Source: Methylobacter sp. (GTDB taxonomy: Bacteria > Pseudomonadota > Gammaproteobacteria > Methylococcales > Methylomonadaceae). From it: a DNA stretch of 64,000 bases. The stretch is taken from positions 62,001 to 126,000 of the forward strand of contig NZ_JAUXVR010000025.1 of the NCBI RefSeq assembly GCF_030680395.1, read 5' to 3'. The first letter of the stretch is position 1. The number at the start of each line of letters is the position of its first letter. Of this stretch, positions 8,904 through 17,059 are shown one piece after another. Made by a program: the position numbers and the translations under genes. The notes under the pieces were generated by a model, which was not told the origin of the DNA, did no database searches, and saw only the letters and a list, made by a program, of their open reading frames with translations.

Positions 8904-9308
8904 ATGAATCCCGACTATATTTTTGTTTACGGAACGCTTAGGCGTGCGACGAACAGCGAAATGCCTCATCTTTTGGCTAAGCATGCTGAGTTTGTGGATG
9001 ATGCCACCTATCAAGGCAGGCTTTATAAAGTCGACTGCTATCCAGGTGCAGTTTCTTCTGATGATCCCAATGACGTAGTGCAGGGCGAAGTCTATCTGCT
9101 TCACCAAGCCGATGTTGCGCTTCCTCTGCTTGATCGGTATGAAGAATTCGGCCCGGAGTTTTCCGAACCTAACGAATATAGTCGTCAGCAGCAATCTGTG
9201 TTGCTAAAGAGCGGACGCCTCGTTACGGCATGGGTTTATGTCTACAATCGTCCCACGGAAGGCTTGGAGTTGGTCGAGTCGGCAAATTTTATTCAGCAAC
9301 CATTATGA
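8904..9308 (+). CDS. Gamma-glutamylcyclotransferase-like (AIG2/YtfP) protein
   Basis: Small GGCT-fold protein; family members act on gamma-glutamyl amines or peptides. The glycine-rich opening FVYGTLRR (residues 7-14) is the family signature, and the acidic catalytic region LLDRYEEFGPEF is visible near residue 75. The length of 134 residues is usual. The stop overlaps the dtd start (ATGA), indicating translational coupling. The substrate cannot be told from sequence. Confidence 0.87.
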   Translation: MNPDYIFVYGTLRRATNSEMPHLLAKHAEFVDDATYQGRLYKVDCYPGAVSSDDPNDVVQGEVYLLHQADVALPLLDRYEEFGPEFSEPNEYSRQQQSVLLKSGRLVTAWVYVYNRPTEGLELVESANFIQQPL

Positions 9309-9745
9309 TCACCATTATCCAACGCGTAACTACCGCTAAAGTCACCATCAACAATCAGGACATCGGAAAAATCGACACCGGCATTATGGCGCTGGTTGCG
9401 GTGGAAAAGGCGGACACCGAAAAAGATGCCCAACGCCTGCTGGAACGTATCCTCAACTATCGGATTTTTGCCGATAGCGATGACCGCATGAATCTGAGTT
9501 TGAGGGATATTAACGGCGGCTTGTTGTTGATTCCGCAATTTACGCTGGCGGCGGATACCCAAAAAGGCAATCGGCCCAGTTTTATTTCTGCCGCGCCGCC
9601 GGAAAAAGGCAAGGAAATGTTCGACTATCTGCAACAGTTGGCAAAGCAAACTTACGCTAATGTTGAATTCGGTCAGTTTGGAGCCGATATGCAGGTTTCG
9701 CTGGTCAACAACGGGCCGGTTACTTTTACTCTGCGGACCCATTAA
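9305..9745 (+). CDS. dtd: D-aminoacyl-tRNA deacylase
   Basis: DTD hydrolyses D-aminoacyl-tRNA, and glycine mischarged on tRNA-Ala. Both trans-acting motifs are present: LLIPQFTLAAD (the SQFTL type) near residue 75 and the C-terminal NNGPVTF (Gly-cisPro motif). The length of 146 residues matches the family. Start ATG at 9305 overlaps the upstream stop. Confidence 0.96.
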   Translation: MITIIQRVTTAKVTINNQDIGKIDTGIMALVAVEKADTEKDAQRLLERILNYRIFADSDDRMNLSLRDINGGLLLIPQFTLAADTQKGNRPSFISAAPPEKGKEMFDYLQQLAKQTYANVEFGQFGADMQVSLVNNGPVTFTLRTH

Positions 9746-9756
9746 TACTATTCACG

Positions 9757-9897
9757 CTACCAGTCATCCTCTTCATCTTTTTCATAAGGTTGCGGTTTTA
9801 CATTATCGGGCACTTTCGGTATGTTCGCTGACCGTAACAAAATTAACGCGCCGCCCAAAACAAACAGCAGTGCGACTATAAACAATATTATCCACAT
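9757..9897 (-). CDS. DUF2897-like membrane mini-protein, 46 residues
   Basis: A short gene with start ATG at 9897 preceded by GGGAG seven bases upstream. The product begins MWIILFIVALLFVLGGALI, one membrane helix, then a short polar tail ending in acidic residues and Trp. Single-span proteins of this kind are grouped as DUF2897 in gammaproteobacteria; function unknown. It lies antisense-oriented between dtd and trhP. Confidence 0.72.
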   Translation of the reverse strand: MWIILFIVALLFVLGGALILLRSANIPKVPDNVKPQPYEKDEEDDW

Positions 9898-9987
9898 TCG
9901 AAGCTCCCATCTTTGGCTTGCATAAGCGGGTTACGATAGAATACCCCTACATAGATCATTTACATACTTCAATATGACAAATATGTC

Positions 9988-10165
9988 TGGAACAGATTTA
10001 CATTTACCCGAAGGACGTAAGGCAGGACAGCCTGACGTGTCCCATCCGCCGGGAGCGGATTTGCATTTACCCGAAGGGCGCAGGGCAGGACAGCCTGACG
10101 TGACTAATCCGCCGGGAGCGGATTTGCATTTACCCGAAGGGCGCAGGGCAGGACAGCCCTGCGTG
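9988..10165 (+). repeat. Three 63-bp tandem repeats at the trhP start
   Basis: Three consecutive units with a 63-bp period, units 2 and 3 nearly identical. Each carries a GCAGGGCAGGACAGCC type arm; in unit 3 GCAGGGC and GCCCTGC pair perfectly around AGGACA, and that hairpin runs straight into the GTG at 10163. The frame through the repeats is open and would encode 21-residue repeats of the form GADLHLPEGRRAGQPDVTNPP. See trhP for the choice of start. Confidence 0.85.
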
Positions 10166-11503
10166 AAACAAGTCGAATTACTTTCTCCTGCCGGAACTCT
10201 TAAAAACATGCGCTATGCCTTTGCATACGGCGCGGATGCCGTTTATGCAGGGCTGCCGCGTTATAGCCTGCGGGTGCGCAATAATGATTTTCTTGAAGAC
10301 AATCTGGCCAAAGGCATCGCTGAGGCTCATCAGCTGGGTAAAAAGTTTTTCCTGGCAACTAATGTGATTCCGCATAACGCCAAGGTTAAAACCTTTATTA
10401 AGGATATTACTCCGGTTATCGCTATGAAGCCGGACGCATTGATTATGGCTGATCCGGGTTTGATTATGATGACGCGGGAAGCCTGGCCGGACATGCCGAT
10501 ACATCTGTCGGTACAGGCCAATACCGTTAATTATGCATCGGTCAATTTCTGGAAAAGCATGGGCGTTGAGCGGGTCATTTTGTCCCGCGAATTGTCGCTG
10601 GATGAAATTGAAGAAATCCGCCAGCGTTGCCCCGATACGGAACTTGAAGTGTTTGTTCACGGTGCGTTATGCATCGCTTATTCCGGCCGCTGTTTGTTAT
10701 CAGGCTACTTCAATCACCGTGATCCTAATCAGGGCACCTGCACCAACTCTTGCCGCTGGAAATACGACACATTGCCTGCCGAAGAAAATGCAGAGGGCGA
10801 TTATCTGCCGGTTGGCGAAGTATTATCGATGTCCGATATCAGCAACGCCAGTTGCGGCGGCGCGGAACGGCACCCGTTGGCGGACAAGGTGTATTTTCTG
10901 GAAGAAGAGGGGCGTAAAGGTGAATTATTGCCGGTGATGGAAGACGAAAACGGCACCTATATCATGAACTCGAAAGACCTAAGAGCCATCGAGCATGTGC
11001 AGCGTCTGGTCGAAATCGGCGTGGACAGCCTTAAAATCGAAGGTCGCACCAAGTCGCATTATTACGTGGCGCGTACCGCGCAAACCTATCGTCAGGCGAT
11101 TGACGATGCGTTGGCGGGGCGGGCATTTCAGCCTGAATTAATCGGCGTTTTGGAAAATCTCGCCAACCGGGGCTATACCGACGGTTTTTATCAGCGCCAC
11201 CATACCCATGAACAGCAAAATTATATAACCGGTTATTCCAAAAGCCATCAGCAGCAATTTTGCGGCGAGATCAGGAGTTATGACCAGAAAACCGGCTTGG
11301 CAACCGTTGATGTTAAAAACAAGTTTTCGGTCGGCGATAAGCTCGAATTGATATTGCCCGAAGGCAATCAGGATATTATCGTCGAGCGCATGGAAGGCAT
11401 GTACGGACAAGAAATGGAAGAAGCGTCGGGCGGCGGCTATGAAGTGAAAATACCGCTGCCGGAAATATGCGGCGATAATGGCTTGTTGGCGCGGTATACT
11501 TGA
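10163..11503 (+). CDS. trhP: tRNA 5-hydroxyuridine modification protein, peptidase U32 family
   Basis: Homologue of E. coli YegQ/TrhP, which hydroxylates U34 of tRNAs using prephenate-dependent chemistry. The body starts at VELLSPAGTLKNMRYAFAYG, the U32 N-terminal signature, and holds the conserved cysteine cluster (CIAYSGRCLLSGYF ... CTNSCRW) near residues 170-195. From the GTG at 10163 the protein has 446 residues, like YegQ (about 450). The frame also extends upstream to ATG 9974, which would add 63 residues made of three tandem repeats; I think these are leader DNA, but a fused repeat tail cannot be excluded. Confidence 0.9.
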   Translation: MKQVELLSPAGTLKNMRYAFAYGADAVYAGLPRYSLRVRNNDFLEDNLAKGIAEAHQLGKKFFLATNVIPHNAKVKTFIKDITPVIAMKPDALIMADPGLIMMTREAWPDMPIHLSVQANTVNYASVNFWKSMGVERVILSRELSLDEIEEIRQRCPDTELEVFVHGALCIAYSGRCLLSGYFNHRDPNQGTCTNSCRWKYDTLPAEENAEGDYLPVGEVLSMSDISNASCGGAERHPLADKVYFLEEEGRKGELLPVMEDENGTYIMNSKDLRAIEHVQRLVEIGVDSLKIEGRTKSHYYVARTAQTYRQAIDDALAGRAFQPELIGVLENLANRGYTDGFYQRHHTHEQQNYITGYSKSHQQQFCGEIRSYDQKTGLATVDVKNKFSVGDKLELILPEGNQDIIVERMEGMYGQEMEEASGGGYEVKIPLPEICGDNGLLARYT

Positions 11504-11507
11504 GATA

Positions 11508-11575
11508 GGCGAAGGACGAAAGACAAAAGGCGAAAAAAGCCTTTCGTCCTTCGCCTTTCGCCCTTCGCCGCCTTT
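11508..11575 (+). terminator. Strong hairpin after trhP (GGCGAAAGG repeat)
   Basis: A 15-bp perfect stem, 11508-11522 with 11541-11555, five bases after the trhP stop, followed by a further GGCG/CGCC rich stretch and TTTTATCCTTTT. The arm is another version of the GGCGAAGGACGAAAG motif seen after suhB, fbp, argJ and moaA. Confidence 0.7.
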
Positions 11576-11596
11576 TATCCTTTTGAGAATTGAATC

Positions 11597-12082
11597 ATGA
11601 CATTTACTACCGCCGATCTTTGCGATGCCCATTCAGAAGAAGACCACTTCCAGATTGCCGAACCGCTGCTCAAACCTTATGGAGGGCACCCAAGCTTTTG
11701 CGGCCAAATCACTACGGTAAAAGTTTTTGAGGACAACGTTTTGGTCAGAGCGGTGCTGGAAGAGAAAGTTGAAAACAGGGTGCTGGTTGTTGATGGCGGC
11801 GGCTCTCACCGTTGTGCTCTGTTGGGTAATGATCTGGCAAGGCTTGCCATCGGCAATGGCTGGCAGGGCATTGTTATTCATGGCTGTATCCGCGATTCTG
11901 CAATCATCGATCAACTTCCTATCGGGATACGTGCTTTACATACGCATCCCTTAAAAAGCCATAAAAAAGACCATGGCGACCGCGACTTATTGGTCACTTT
12001 CGCCGGTGTCAATTTCAAACAAAATCATTTTTTATATGCTGATGCCGATGGAATTATCGTATCAGAAACAATGTTGAGTTAA
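11597..12082 (+). CDS. rraA: Regulator of ribonuclease E activity A
   Basis: RraA-like protein, trimeric, binds and inhibits RNase E in E. coli; relatives are aldolase-like. The 161-residue length and segments TTADLCDAH, CGQITTVKVFEDN and IVIHGCIRD match RraA. The central GGGSHRCALLGND and the conserved GWQG loop are intact. Close upstream is the trhP hairpin; ispH follows 36 bp downstream, so rraA and ispH may be cotranscribed. Confidence 0.94.
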   Translation: MTFTTADLCDAHSEEDHFQIAEPLLKPYGGHPSFCGQITTVKVFEDNVLVRAVLEEKVENRVLVVDGGGSHRCALLGNDLARLAIGNGWQGIVIHGCIRDSAIIDQLPIGIRALHTHPLKSHKKDHGDRDLLVTFAGVNFKQNHFLYADADGIIVSETMLS

Positions 12083-12118
12083 AATAACTTCAAATTAACC
12101 TAGTAAAGAAGTCAAGAT

Positions 12119-13066
12119 ATGCAAATCGTACTCGCTAACCCCCGTGGATTCTGTGCCGGTGTAGACCGGGCTATTGAAATCGTTGATCAAGCCATCGAGG
12201 CTTTCGGCGCGCCTATTTATGTTCGTCACGAAGTTGTACATAACCGTACGGTTGTCGATGGGCTTAAAGAAAAAGGCGCGATTTTTATTGAAGATTTAAC
12301 CGACGTGCCGGTCGGCTCTTATCTGATTTTCAGTGCTCATGGCGTATCAAAACAAGTACAGCAGGAAGCTAAAGAACGTAATTTGACGGTTTTTGACGCG
12401 ACCTGTCCGCTGGTCACTAAGGTTCATTTGCAGGTTGCCAAGCATGCCAAAGAGGATCGCGAGGTTATCCTGATCGGCCACGCCGGACACCCGGAAGTTG
12501 AAGGCACAATGGGGCAATATGAACGCTGTACTGACAATGGCGGCATTTATCTGGTAGAAACCCCGGACGACGTGAAAAGCCTGGTGGTAAAAAATCCGGA
12601 TGATCTGGCGTATGTCACGCAGACGACCTTGTCGATGACCGACACCAAGATTATGGTCGACGCCTTAAGAGCGCGCTTTAAAGGCATACAGGAACAGAAA
12701 AAGGACGACATCTGCTACGCCACGCAAAACCGGCAGGACGCGGTTTATGAGCTGGCCAAAACGGCTGATATTATCCTCGTAGTCGGCTCACCCAACAGTT
12801 CAAACTCTAACCGTCTCCGCGAAATTGCCGAACAGCTCGGTAAACAGTCTTATCTGATCGATACCGCGAAAGATATGCAGCAGAACTGGTTTGAGGGTAT
12901 TGCCGTGGTCGGCGTTACTGCCGGAGCTTCCGCGCCGGAAGTCCTGGTTCAGGAAGTTATCAATCAGTTAAAACAGTGGGGCGGACAATCGGCTGTTGAG
13001 ATTCAAGGCATAGAAGAAAAAGTAGTGTTTTCTTTGCCTAGAGAGTTAAAAAAACACATCAACTAA
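12119..13066 (+). CDS. ispH: 4-hydroxy-3-methylbut-2-enyl diphosphate reductase
   Basis: Last step of the MEP isoprenoid pathway. The three cluster cysteines are visible in [10 protein letters not shown] (residue 12), [11 protein letters not shown] (about 96) and ICYATQNRQ (about 199), with the substrate-binding [11 protein letters not shown] and TAGASAPE motifs. The length of 315 residues is standard. Confidence 0.97.
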   Translation: MQIVLANPRGFCAGVDRAIEIVDQAIEAFGAPIYVRHEVVHNRTVVDGLKEKGAIFIEDLTDVPVGSYLIFSAHGVSKQVQQEAKERNLTVFDATCPLVTKVHLQVAKHAKEDREVILIGHAGHPEVEGTMGQYERCTDNGGIYLVETPDDVKSLVVKNPDDLAYVTQTTLSMTDTKIMVDALRARFKGIQEQKKDDICYATQNRQDAVYELAKTADIILVVGSPNSSNSNRLREIAEQLGKQSYLIDTAKDMQQNWFEGIAVVGVTAGASAPEVLVQEVINQLKQWGGQSAVEIQGIEEKVVFSLPRELKKHIN

Positions 13067-13072
13067 CATTTT

Positions 13073-13110
13073 CCACTGCGGGGCTGCTTCAGTGGCCGCC
13101 CCGACTCTTC
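13073..13110 (+). terminator. Interleaved stems after ispH
   Basis: Two 6-bp stems are interleaved: CCACTG (13073-13078) with CAGTGG (13090-13095), and CGGGGC (13079-13084) with GCCCCG (13098-13103), followed by a pyrimidine tract. They can form either as alternative hairpins or a tight pseudoknot. The position 7 bases after the ispH stop suggests a terminator. Confidence 0.5.
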
Positions 13111-13310
13111 TTTTCCGCATACCCTGATATTGATAGCTGATCCTATCCTGCCGCGCGTCCGAATTAAAATTAAAGACAAAAACTATCGTTTTTATCTAAA
13201 ATAGGCATGGCTGTAAAACCAACCTTAACGTCAATAATGGCGGCCCGGAAATAAATCCTATGAAAACCGGCTCCTAAGTTATTGCTTCCATTCATTTATT
13301 TTCCCTAAAG

Positions 13311-13676
13311 ATGATTATGACACTTACTGCAATGGATCTTGTCGCTCAAGCCAAACAAAATATTGTTGAAATTGATATTGATGCCGCAAAAAATTCCCTG
13401 GAAACAAGCCTCATTCTTGATGTCAGAGAACCTGCTGAGTATGCCGCGGGCCATTTGCCGGGAGCGTTCAACATACCTCGCGGCGTATTGGAATTCAAGA
13501 TAGGCTCACATCCCGACTTTCAGGATAAACAAGACGCCCACATCATCGTTTACTGCCAATCGGGTGGCCGCTCGGCCTTGGCAGCAGAGGTATTAAGTAA
13601 AATGGGATTCAACAATACCGTCAGTATGGCCGGCGGATTTAAGGCATGGACGGACAGTGGCAATGAAGTAGTCTAG
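13311..13676 (+). CDS. Rhodanese-like sulfurtransferase domain protein
   Basis: Single rhodanese domain. The active-site cysteine is in YCQSGGRSALA near residue 82, and the LDVREPAEYAAGHLPGA motif near residue 37 is typical. At 121 residues it is a single-domain cytoplasmic protein, a likely sulfane-sulfur carrier. ATG codons at 13311 and 13317 are both possible starts. hslR begins directly after the stop with no gap, so the two are coupled. Confidence 0.9.
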   Translation: MIMTLTAMDLVAQAKQNIVEIDIDAAKNSLETSLILDVREPAEYAAGHLPGAFNIPRGVLEFKIGSHPDFQDKQDAHIIVYCQSGGRSALAAEVLSKMGFNNTVSMAGGFKAWTDSGNEVV

Positions 13677-14069
13677 ATGGCTGAACTGGAAGTTATCCGT
13701 CTGGATAAATGGTTATGGACTGCGCGTTTTTTTAAAACGCGCAAATTAGCTGCTGAGGCTATTTCCGGCGGGAAGGTTCATGTTAACGATCAGCGCACCA
13801 AGCCTGGAAAAGAAGTCAAAGTCGGCGCCATAGTCTCCATCAGCAAAGATAATTATCGGTGGGACATCACGATCATCGCCATTAATGGTCAACGGCGCTC
13901 GGCTAAAGAAGCGGTTTTACTCTATGAGGAAAGCGCTGAAAGCCTTGCCAAACGCGAAAAGCAAATTATTCAAAATCGTGAACAGCGGGAATTATTTGAT
14001 TTTAGCGGCAGGGATCATAAGCCGAACAAGAAAGAAAGACGCCTGATTCACCAATTTAAGCAAGGATAG
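13677..14069 (+). CDS. hslR: Heat-shock protein 15-like S4 RNA-binding protein
   Basis: S4-domain protein; Hsp15 rescues 50S subunits carrying nascent chains. The S4 motif RLDKWLWTARFFKTRKLA occupies residues 8-25 and the VNDQRTKPGKEVKVG loop follows. The basic C-terminus (NKKERRLIHQFKQG) and length of 130 residues agree with HslR. Immediately adjacent to the rhodanese gene. Confidence 0.93.
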   Translation: MAELEVIRLDKWLWTARFFKTRKLAAEAISGGKVHVNDQRTKPGKEVKVGAIVSISKDNYRWDITIIAINGQRRSAKEAVLLYEESAESLAKREKQIIQNREQRELFDFSGRDHKPNKKERRLIHQFKQG

Positions 14070-14080
14070 GGATAGGGACG

Positions 14081-14160
14081 TAAGCTTTGCAAAGCTTAGG
14101 CTCCCTCGGCAACCGCTCCATGCGTCGCCTAAAGCGCCTACTGTTGGTGCTCTACCTCCT
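14081..14160 (+). repeat. 18-bp palindrome plus dispersed repeat A, copy 2
   Basis: TAAGCTTTGCAAAGCTTA (14081-14098) is a perfect palindrome. It is followed by copy 2 of repeat A at 14121-14160. The block fills the space between convergent hslR and dsrC and may terminate both. Confidence 0.7.
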
Positions 14161-14190
14161 GCATAACCCACATCCATGTAGGCAACAACG

Positions 14191-14523
14191 CTATAAACAG
14201 GTAGGTGGTTTAGGCAAGCCAGCCAGCTTACATGCATATTTTAAGGGACCTTCGGGAAATAATTTGTGCAAATAACGACTGTTACCCTTTGTCTCGCCCA
14301 ATTCCTTGGCAATCGCTTTAGTAAAAACCCGCGCATTAGGCAAATGTTTAAATTGCTGATAATAACGCCGAATAAACAAAATAATTTCCCAATGATCATC
14401 GCTCAGATCAATATTGTTTGATGCGGACAGTCGTTGCGCGACATCTTCATTCCAGTCTGCAGGATTTATCAGAAAACCCTGTTCGGTTACTTCCAGGTGC
14501 AAATCCGGATCCATTACGTCCAT
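14191..14523 (-). CDS. dsrC: DsrC/TusE-family sulfur carrier (two-cysteine type)
   Basis: Small sulfur-trafficking protein of 110 residues. The C-terminal arm KYACKLAGLPKPPTCL carries two cysteines spaced by ten residues, the penultimate CysA and CysB. The C-x10-C pair defines DsrC proper; E. coli TusE keeps only the penultimate one. The body has the conserved DDHWEIILFIRRYY and KGNSRYLHKLFPEGP segments. It overlaps the upstream tusB/dsrH gene by 10 bases. No sulfite reductase gene is in view, so its partner is unknown; it may still serve tRNA thiolation. Confidence 0.88.
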   Translation of the reverse strand: MDVMDPDLHLEVTEQGFLINPADWNEDVAQRLSASNNIDLSDDHWEIILFIRRYYQQFKHLPNARVFTKAIAKELGETKGNSRYLHKLFPEGPLKYACKLAGLPKPPTCL

Positions 14524-14804
14524 GATTGAATGACCGGGTTATTAACCGTCAATTCCACCAGTTCGGCATAATCTATCACCTCCAGTCCATTAATCAGCTC
14601 ATCAAGGGTAATTCCGCGTATTGCGATGTCATCCGACAGCACACAAAGACGATTGTTGCTTAACTGGTGTGTTAACGTATCGCTTATGCTGCTATTTTGT
14701 AATACCCGCAGAACGGCATTTTCAAGAAATACCACAACATCGCCTGAATCAATACGCTCTAAAATGGCAGTTTCAATCGGCGATTGAAAAATAAGGTGCA
14801 ACAC
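14514..14804 (-). CDS. tusB: Sulfurtransferase complex subunit TusB/DsrH
   Basis: TusB/DsrH subunit of the sulfur relay that loads TusE/DsrC. The 96-residue length, opening MLHLIFQSP and terminal IDYAELVELTVNNPVIQSW match E. coli TusB. Its usual partners tusD/dsrE and tusC/dsrF are not adjacent; instead the gene is directly downstream of gdx (one base between) and overlaps dsrC. Either the partners lie elsewhere or the subunit works differently here. Confidence 0.85.
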   Translation of the reverse strand: MLHLIFQSPIETAILERIDSGDVVVFLENAVLRVLQNSSISDTLTHQLSNNRLCVLSDDIAIRGITLDELINGLEVIDYAELVELTVNNPVIQSWT

Positions 14805-14805
14805 G

Positions 14806-15126
14806 TTAAGTGCTGTCGGTTAATTTAAGGCCGATAATTCCAGCAATTACCAGCGTAATTGATATCAAGCGATACCAGTCGGCAGATTCTTTAAATAAAA
14901 TGATGCCTAATACGGCTACACCGACTGCGCCCATACCCGTCCAGACGGCATACGCAGTTCCCAGCGGCAGGGTTTTAATTGCCAGAATCAACAAATAAAA
15001 ACTTACGCCGCCGGACAGCATCGTTATGATGCTGGGCCACAGCTTGGTAAAGCCTTGATTGTATTTAAGACTTAAAGCGAATACTATTTCTGCAAATCCC
15101 GCAGAAAATAAAAGAAACCACGCCAC
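14806..15126 (-). CDS. gdx: SMR-family guanidinium exporter-like protein
   Basis: Four-helix small multidrug resistance protein, SugE/Gdx subgroup, which exports guanidinium in characterised cases. The membrane glutamate (AGFAEIVFA, about residue 11), LPLGTAYAVWTGMGAVG and the terminal IIGLKL match Gdx. GTG at 15126 has GGGG five bases upstream and gives 106 residues, the family length; GTG 15132 is the alternative. The gene leads the gdx-tusB-dsrC run. I saw no guanidine riboswitch signature upstream. Confidence 0.88.
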   Translation of the reverse strand: MAWFLLFSAGFAEIVFALSLKYNQGFTKLWPSIITMLSGGVSFYLLILAIKTLPLGTAYAVWTGMGAVGVAVLGIILFKESADWYRLISITLVIAGIIGLKLTDST

Positions 15127-15163
15127 GAACACCCCTTTTCTTTGTGCTTGGATACCAAATATT

Positions 15164-15385
15164 TTACAATATACTAAACTTGGCAGTATTTAAAAACACT
15201 TTAGATGAGCCTTCACCGGTAAACTCAGGAAAGATCAGAGAATAAACTGCCAATTCATCCGATAGCGTTCGCATCTGAACAAGGCCATTTAGCATATATA
15301 CAGCAGATTTAACAAGAGGCCTTACAGGAGGACTGAGTTTTTGCGTAATATGTAATGCTTCGCATTTAATGCAAAATAATCAATA
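15164..15385 (-). other. Open minus-strand frame, possible small gene or relic
   Basis: The 277 bp between gdx and the first ycgR hold a minus-strand frame open for about 74 codons, ending at 15164. Its composition looks protein-like, with an in-frame ATG at 15295 giving 43 residues, but no good ribosome site. It may be a decayed gene; I do not recognise it. Confidence 0.2.
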
Positions 15386-15403
15386 ACTAATTAACACATA
15401 TTA

Positions 15404-16123
15404 ATGAGCGACATATCTTCTTTTTCAGTCCAAAATCCAAAGCAAATAATCAATCATTTATCATTATTAGTTAAAAATAAATGTTTGCTCAGCGCTCGTT
15501 TTGGAACAAATAATGAGTCCTATATCACCACATTGCTCAGTGTTAATGAAGGCGATAATTCGGTGATTCTAGATTACGGACCCAAAGAAGATTTAAATCA
15601 ACGCATCCTTAATGCGGGGAGGGTCTCATTCGATACTGATTACAATGGCATTAAAGTTTCTTTCACTGGTGCCGCGCTGAAAAAAATTACCCATAAAAGG
15701 GATGCGGCATTTAGTATGCCTATTCCTAAATCGCTTTACTGGATGCAACGTAGAGAGTACTACAGGGTAAAATCGCCGCTTTCAAAATCCAGTTATTGCC
15801 AATTGATAATAGAAGGCAGGGAACCGGTTAACCTTAAGTTATACGATATCAGTCTTACAGGCTTTGCAATGCTGAATGTTTCCAAAGAAGTTTCCGAGCT
15901 CCTGATTCCGGGTACATCAATTTCGCAAGGCAAACTTATACTTTCAGATGTAGGTGAAGGCATGATTTCCTTTGAGATCTGTGCCAAATACATAATTAAC
16001 CCTGAGAAGTTGCAAAAAATTCAAAAAATAGGTTGTAAGTTCATCAAGTTAGCGCGTCCAGTTGAAGAGATTGTTCAGCGTTACATGCATCAGATCCAAC
16101 GGGAAGACTTGCAGAAAGAGTGA
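15404..16123 (+). CDS. YcgR-like PilZ domain protein 1
   Basis: Two-domain YcgR-type protein: an N-terminal YcgR-N module (about residues 1-110) and a C-terminal PilZ domain. The c-di-GMP motif RxxxR is visible in RREYYRVKSP near residue 117 and the D/NxSxxG motif in DISLTGFAM near 151. Such proteins act as c-di-GMP-responsive brakes on flagella or as regulators of pili. The next gene is a close paralogue. 239 residues. Confidence 0.87.
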   Translation: MSDISSFSVQNPKQIINHLSLLVKNKCLLSARFGTNNESYITTLLSVNEGDNSVILDYGPKEDLNQRILNAGRVSFDTDYNGIKVSFTGAALKKITHKRDAAFSMPIPKSLYWMQRREYYRVKSPLSKSSYCQLIIEGREPVNLKLYDISLTGFAMLNVSKEVSELLIPGTSISQGKLILSDVGEGMISFEICAKYIINPEKLQKIQKIGCKFIKLARPVEEIVQRYMHQIQREDLQKE

Positions 16124-16282
16124 TTTATTCAAATTAAAGAGCAACAAAAACTGAAAGGAGTAAGGTTAACGGCTCTTTATAATACCCGTCACTCACTTTA
16201 ATATAGCGATACCGTAAAATATTTATGACTACACATTTTTGTTGTTGCCCGATAATCATCTGAAAATACAGGGTCATTATTA

Positions 16283-17014
16283 ATGAGCGACGCCTCCTCT
16301 TTTTCAATCCACAATCCAAGACAAATAGTTCATAATTTATCTATATTGATTAAGAACAAATGTCTGCTCAGCATTCGTTTTGGCGAAGGTAAGGCATTCT
16401 TCCTTACTGCAATACTTGAGATTGATCAGGCAAATAATTCCATAATTTTCGATTACGGACCCAAAGAAGTTTTAAATCAGCAGCTTCTTAAGGCTACCAG
16501 AATCACTTTCGAAGCCGATTTTGCAGGCATTAAAGCTTCTTTCAAAGGAAGTATGTTGGAACAAATTCTTTATAATGGGGAACCGGCGTTTTCCATGCCG
16601 ATTCCTGAGTCAGTTTTTTGGATGCAGCGTAGAGAATTTTTTAGAATAAAATCACCGCGTTCAAAAGCCAGCTATTGCCAGTTGATACTGGAGGATCAAG
16701 AACCCGTCAATTTAATGTTATACGACATTAGCCTCACCGGTTTTTCACTACTTAATACCTCAACTGAAATATCCAACTTATTGATACCCGGTACACAATT
16801 AGAAAAGTGCAGGCTTGTACTTTCAGGGGCAGGTGAAGATATCATCTCCTTGAAGGTCTGTTCTAAGCTCATCATTAATCCGGATAAAATTGCCGCACTC
16901 AAAATCCAAAAAATAGGCTGTTTATTTACCCGGATTACCCCTGTATTTGAATCGACCGTCCAGCGCTATATCAATCAACTTCAACGAGAAAGCATACAAA
17001 AAATGAGTGGATAG
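16283..17014 (+). CDS. YcgR-like PilZ domain protein 2 (tandem paralogue)
   Basis: 243 residues, aligning over its full length with the upstream protein (both start MSD-SSFS and share FDYGPKE/LDYGPKE, MPIP, WMQRREF/YFR and LYDISLTGF). The PilZ motifs RREFFRIKSP and DISLTGFSL are intact, so both copies should bind c-di-GMP. The DNA around the start codon is also alike, indicating tandem duplication with the promoter-proximal part included. Confidence 0.87.
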   Translation: MSDASSFSIHNPRQIVHNLSILIKNKCLLSIRFGEGKAFFLTAILEIDQANNSIIFDYGPKEVLNQQLLKATRITFEADFAGIKASFKGSMLEQILYNGEPAFSMPIPESVFWMQRREFFRIKSPRSKASYCQLILEDQEPVNLMLYDISLTGFSLLNTSTEISNLLIPGTQLEKCRLVLSGAGEDIISLKVCSKLIINPDKIAALKIQKIGCLFTRITPVFESTVQRYINQLQRESIQKMSG

Positions 17015-17059
17015 GGGTAAGCTTCTAATAACAAATTCACTCTCAACTCGCGCAAAGCA

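Noticed and set aside
9931-10209. Minus-strand frame with repeated GCPALRPSGKCKSAP units
   Set aside because: Antisense reading of the 63-bp tandem repeats at the trhP start.
15127-15403. Guanidine riboswitch upstream of gdx
   Set aside because: I looked for ykkC or mini-ykkC features (paired ACGR loops) and found none.
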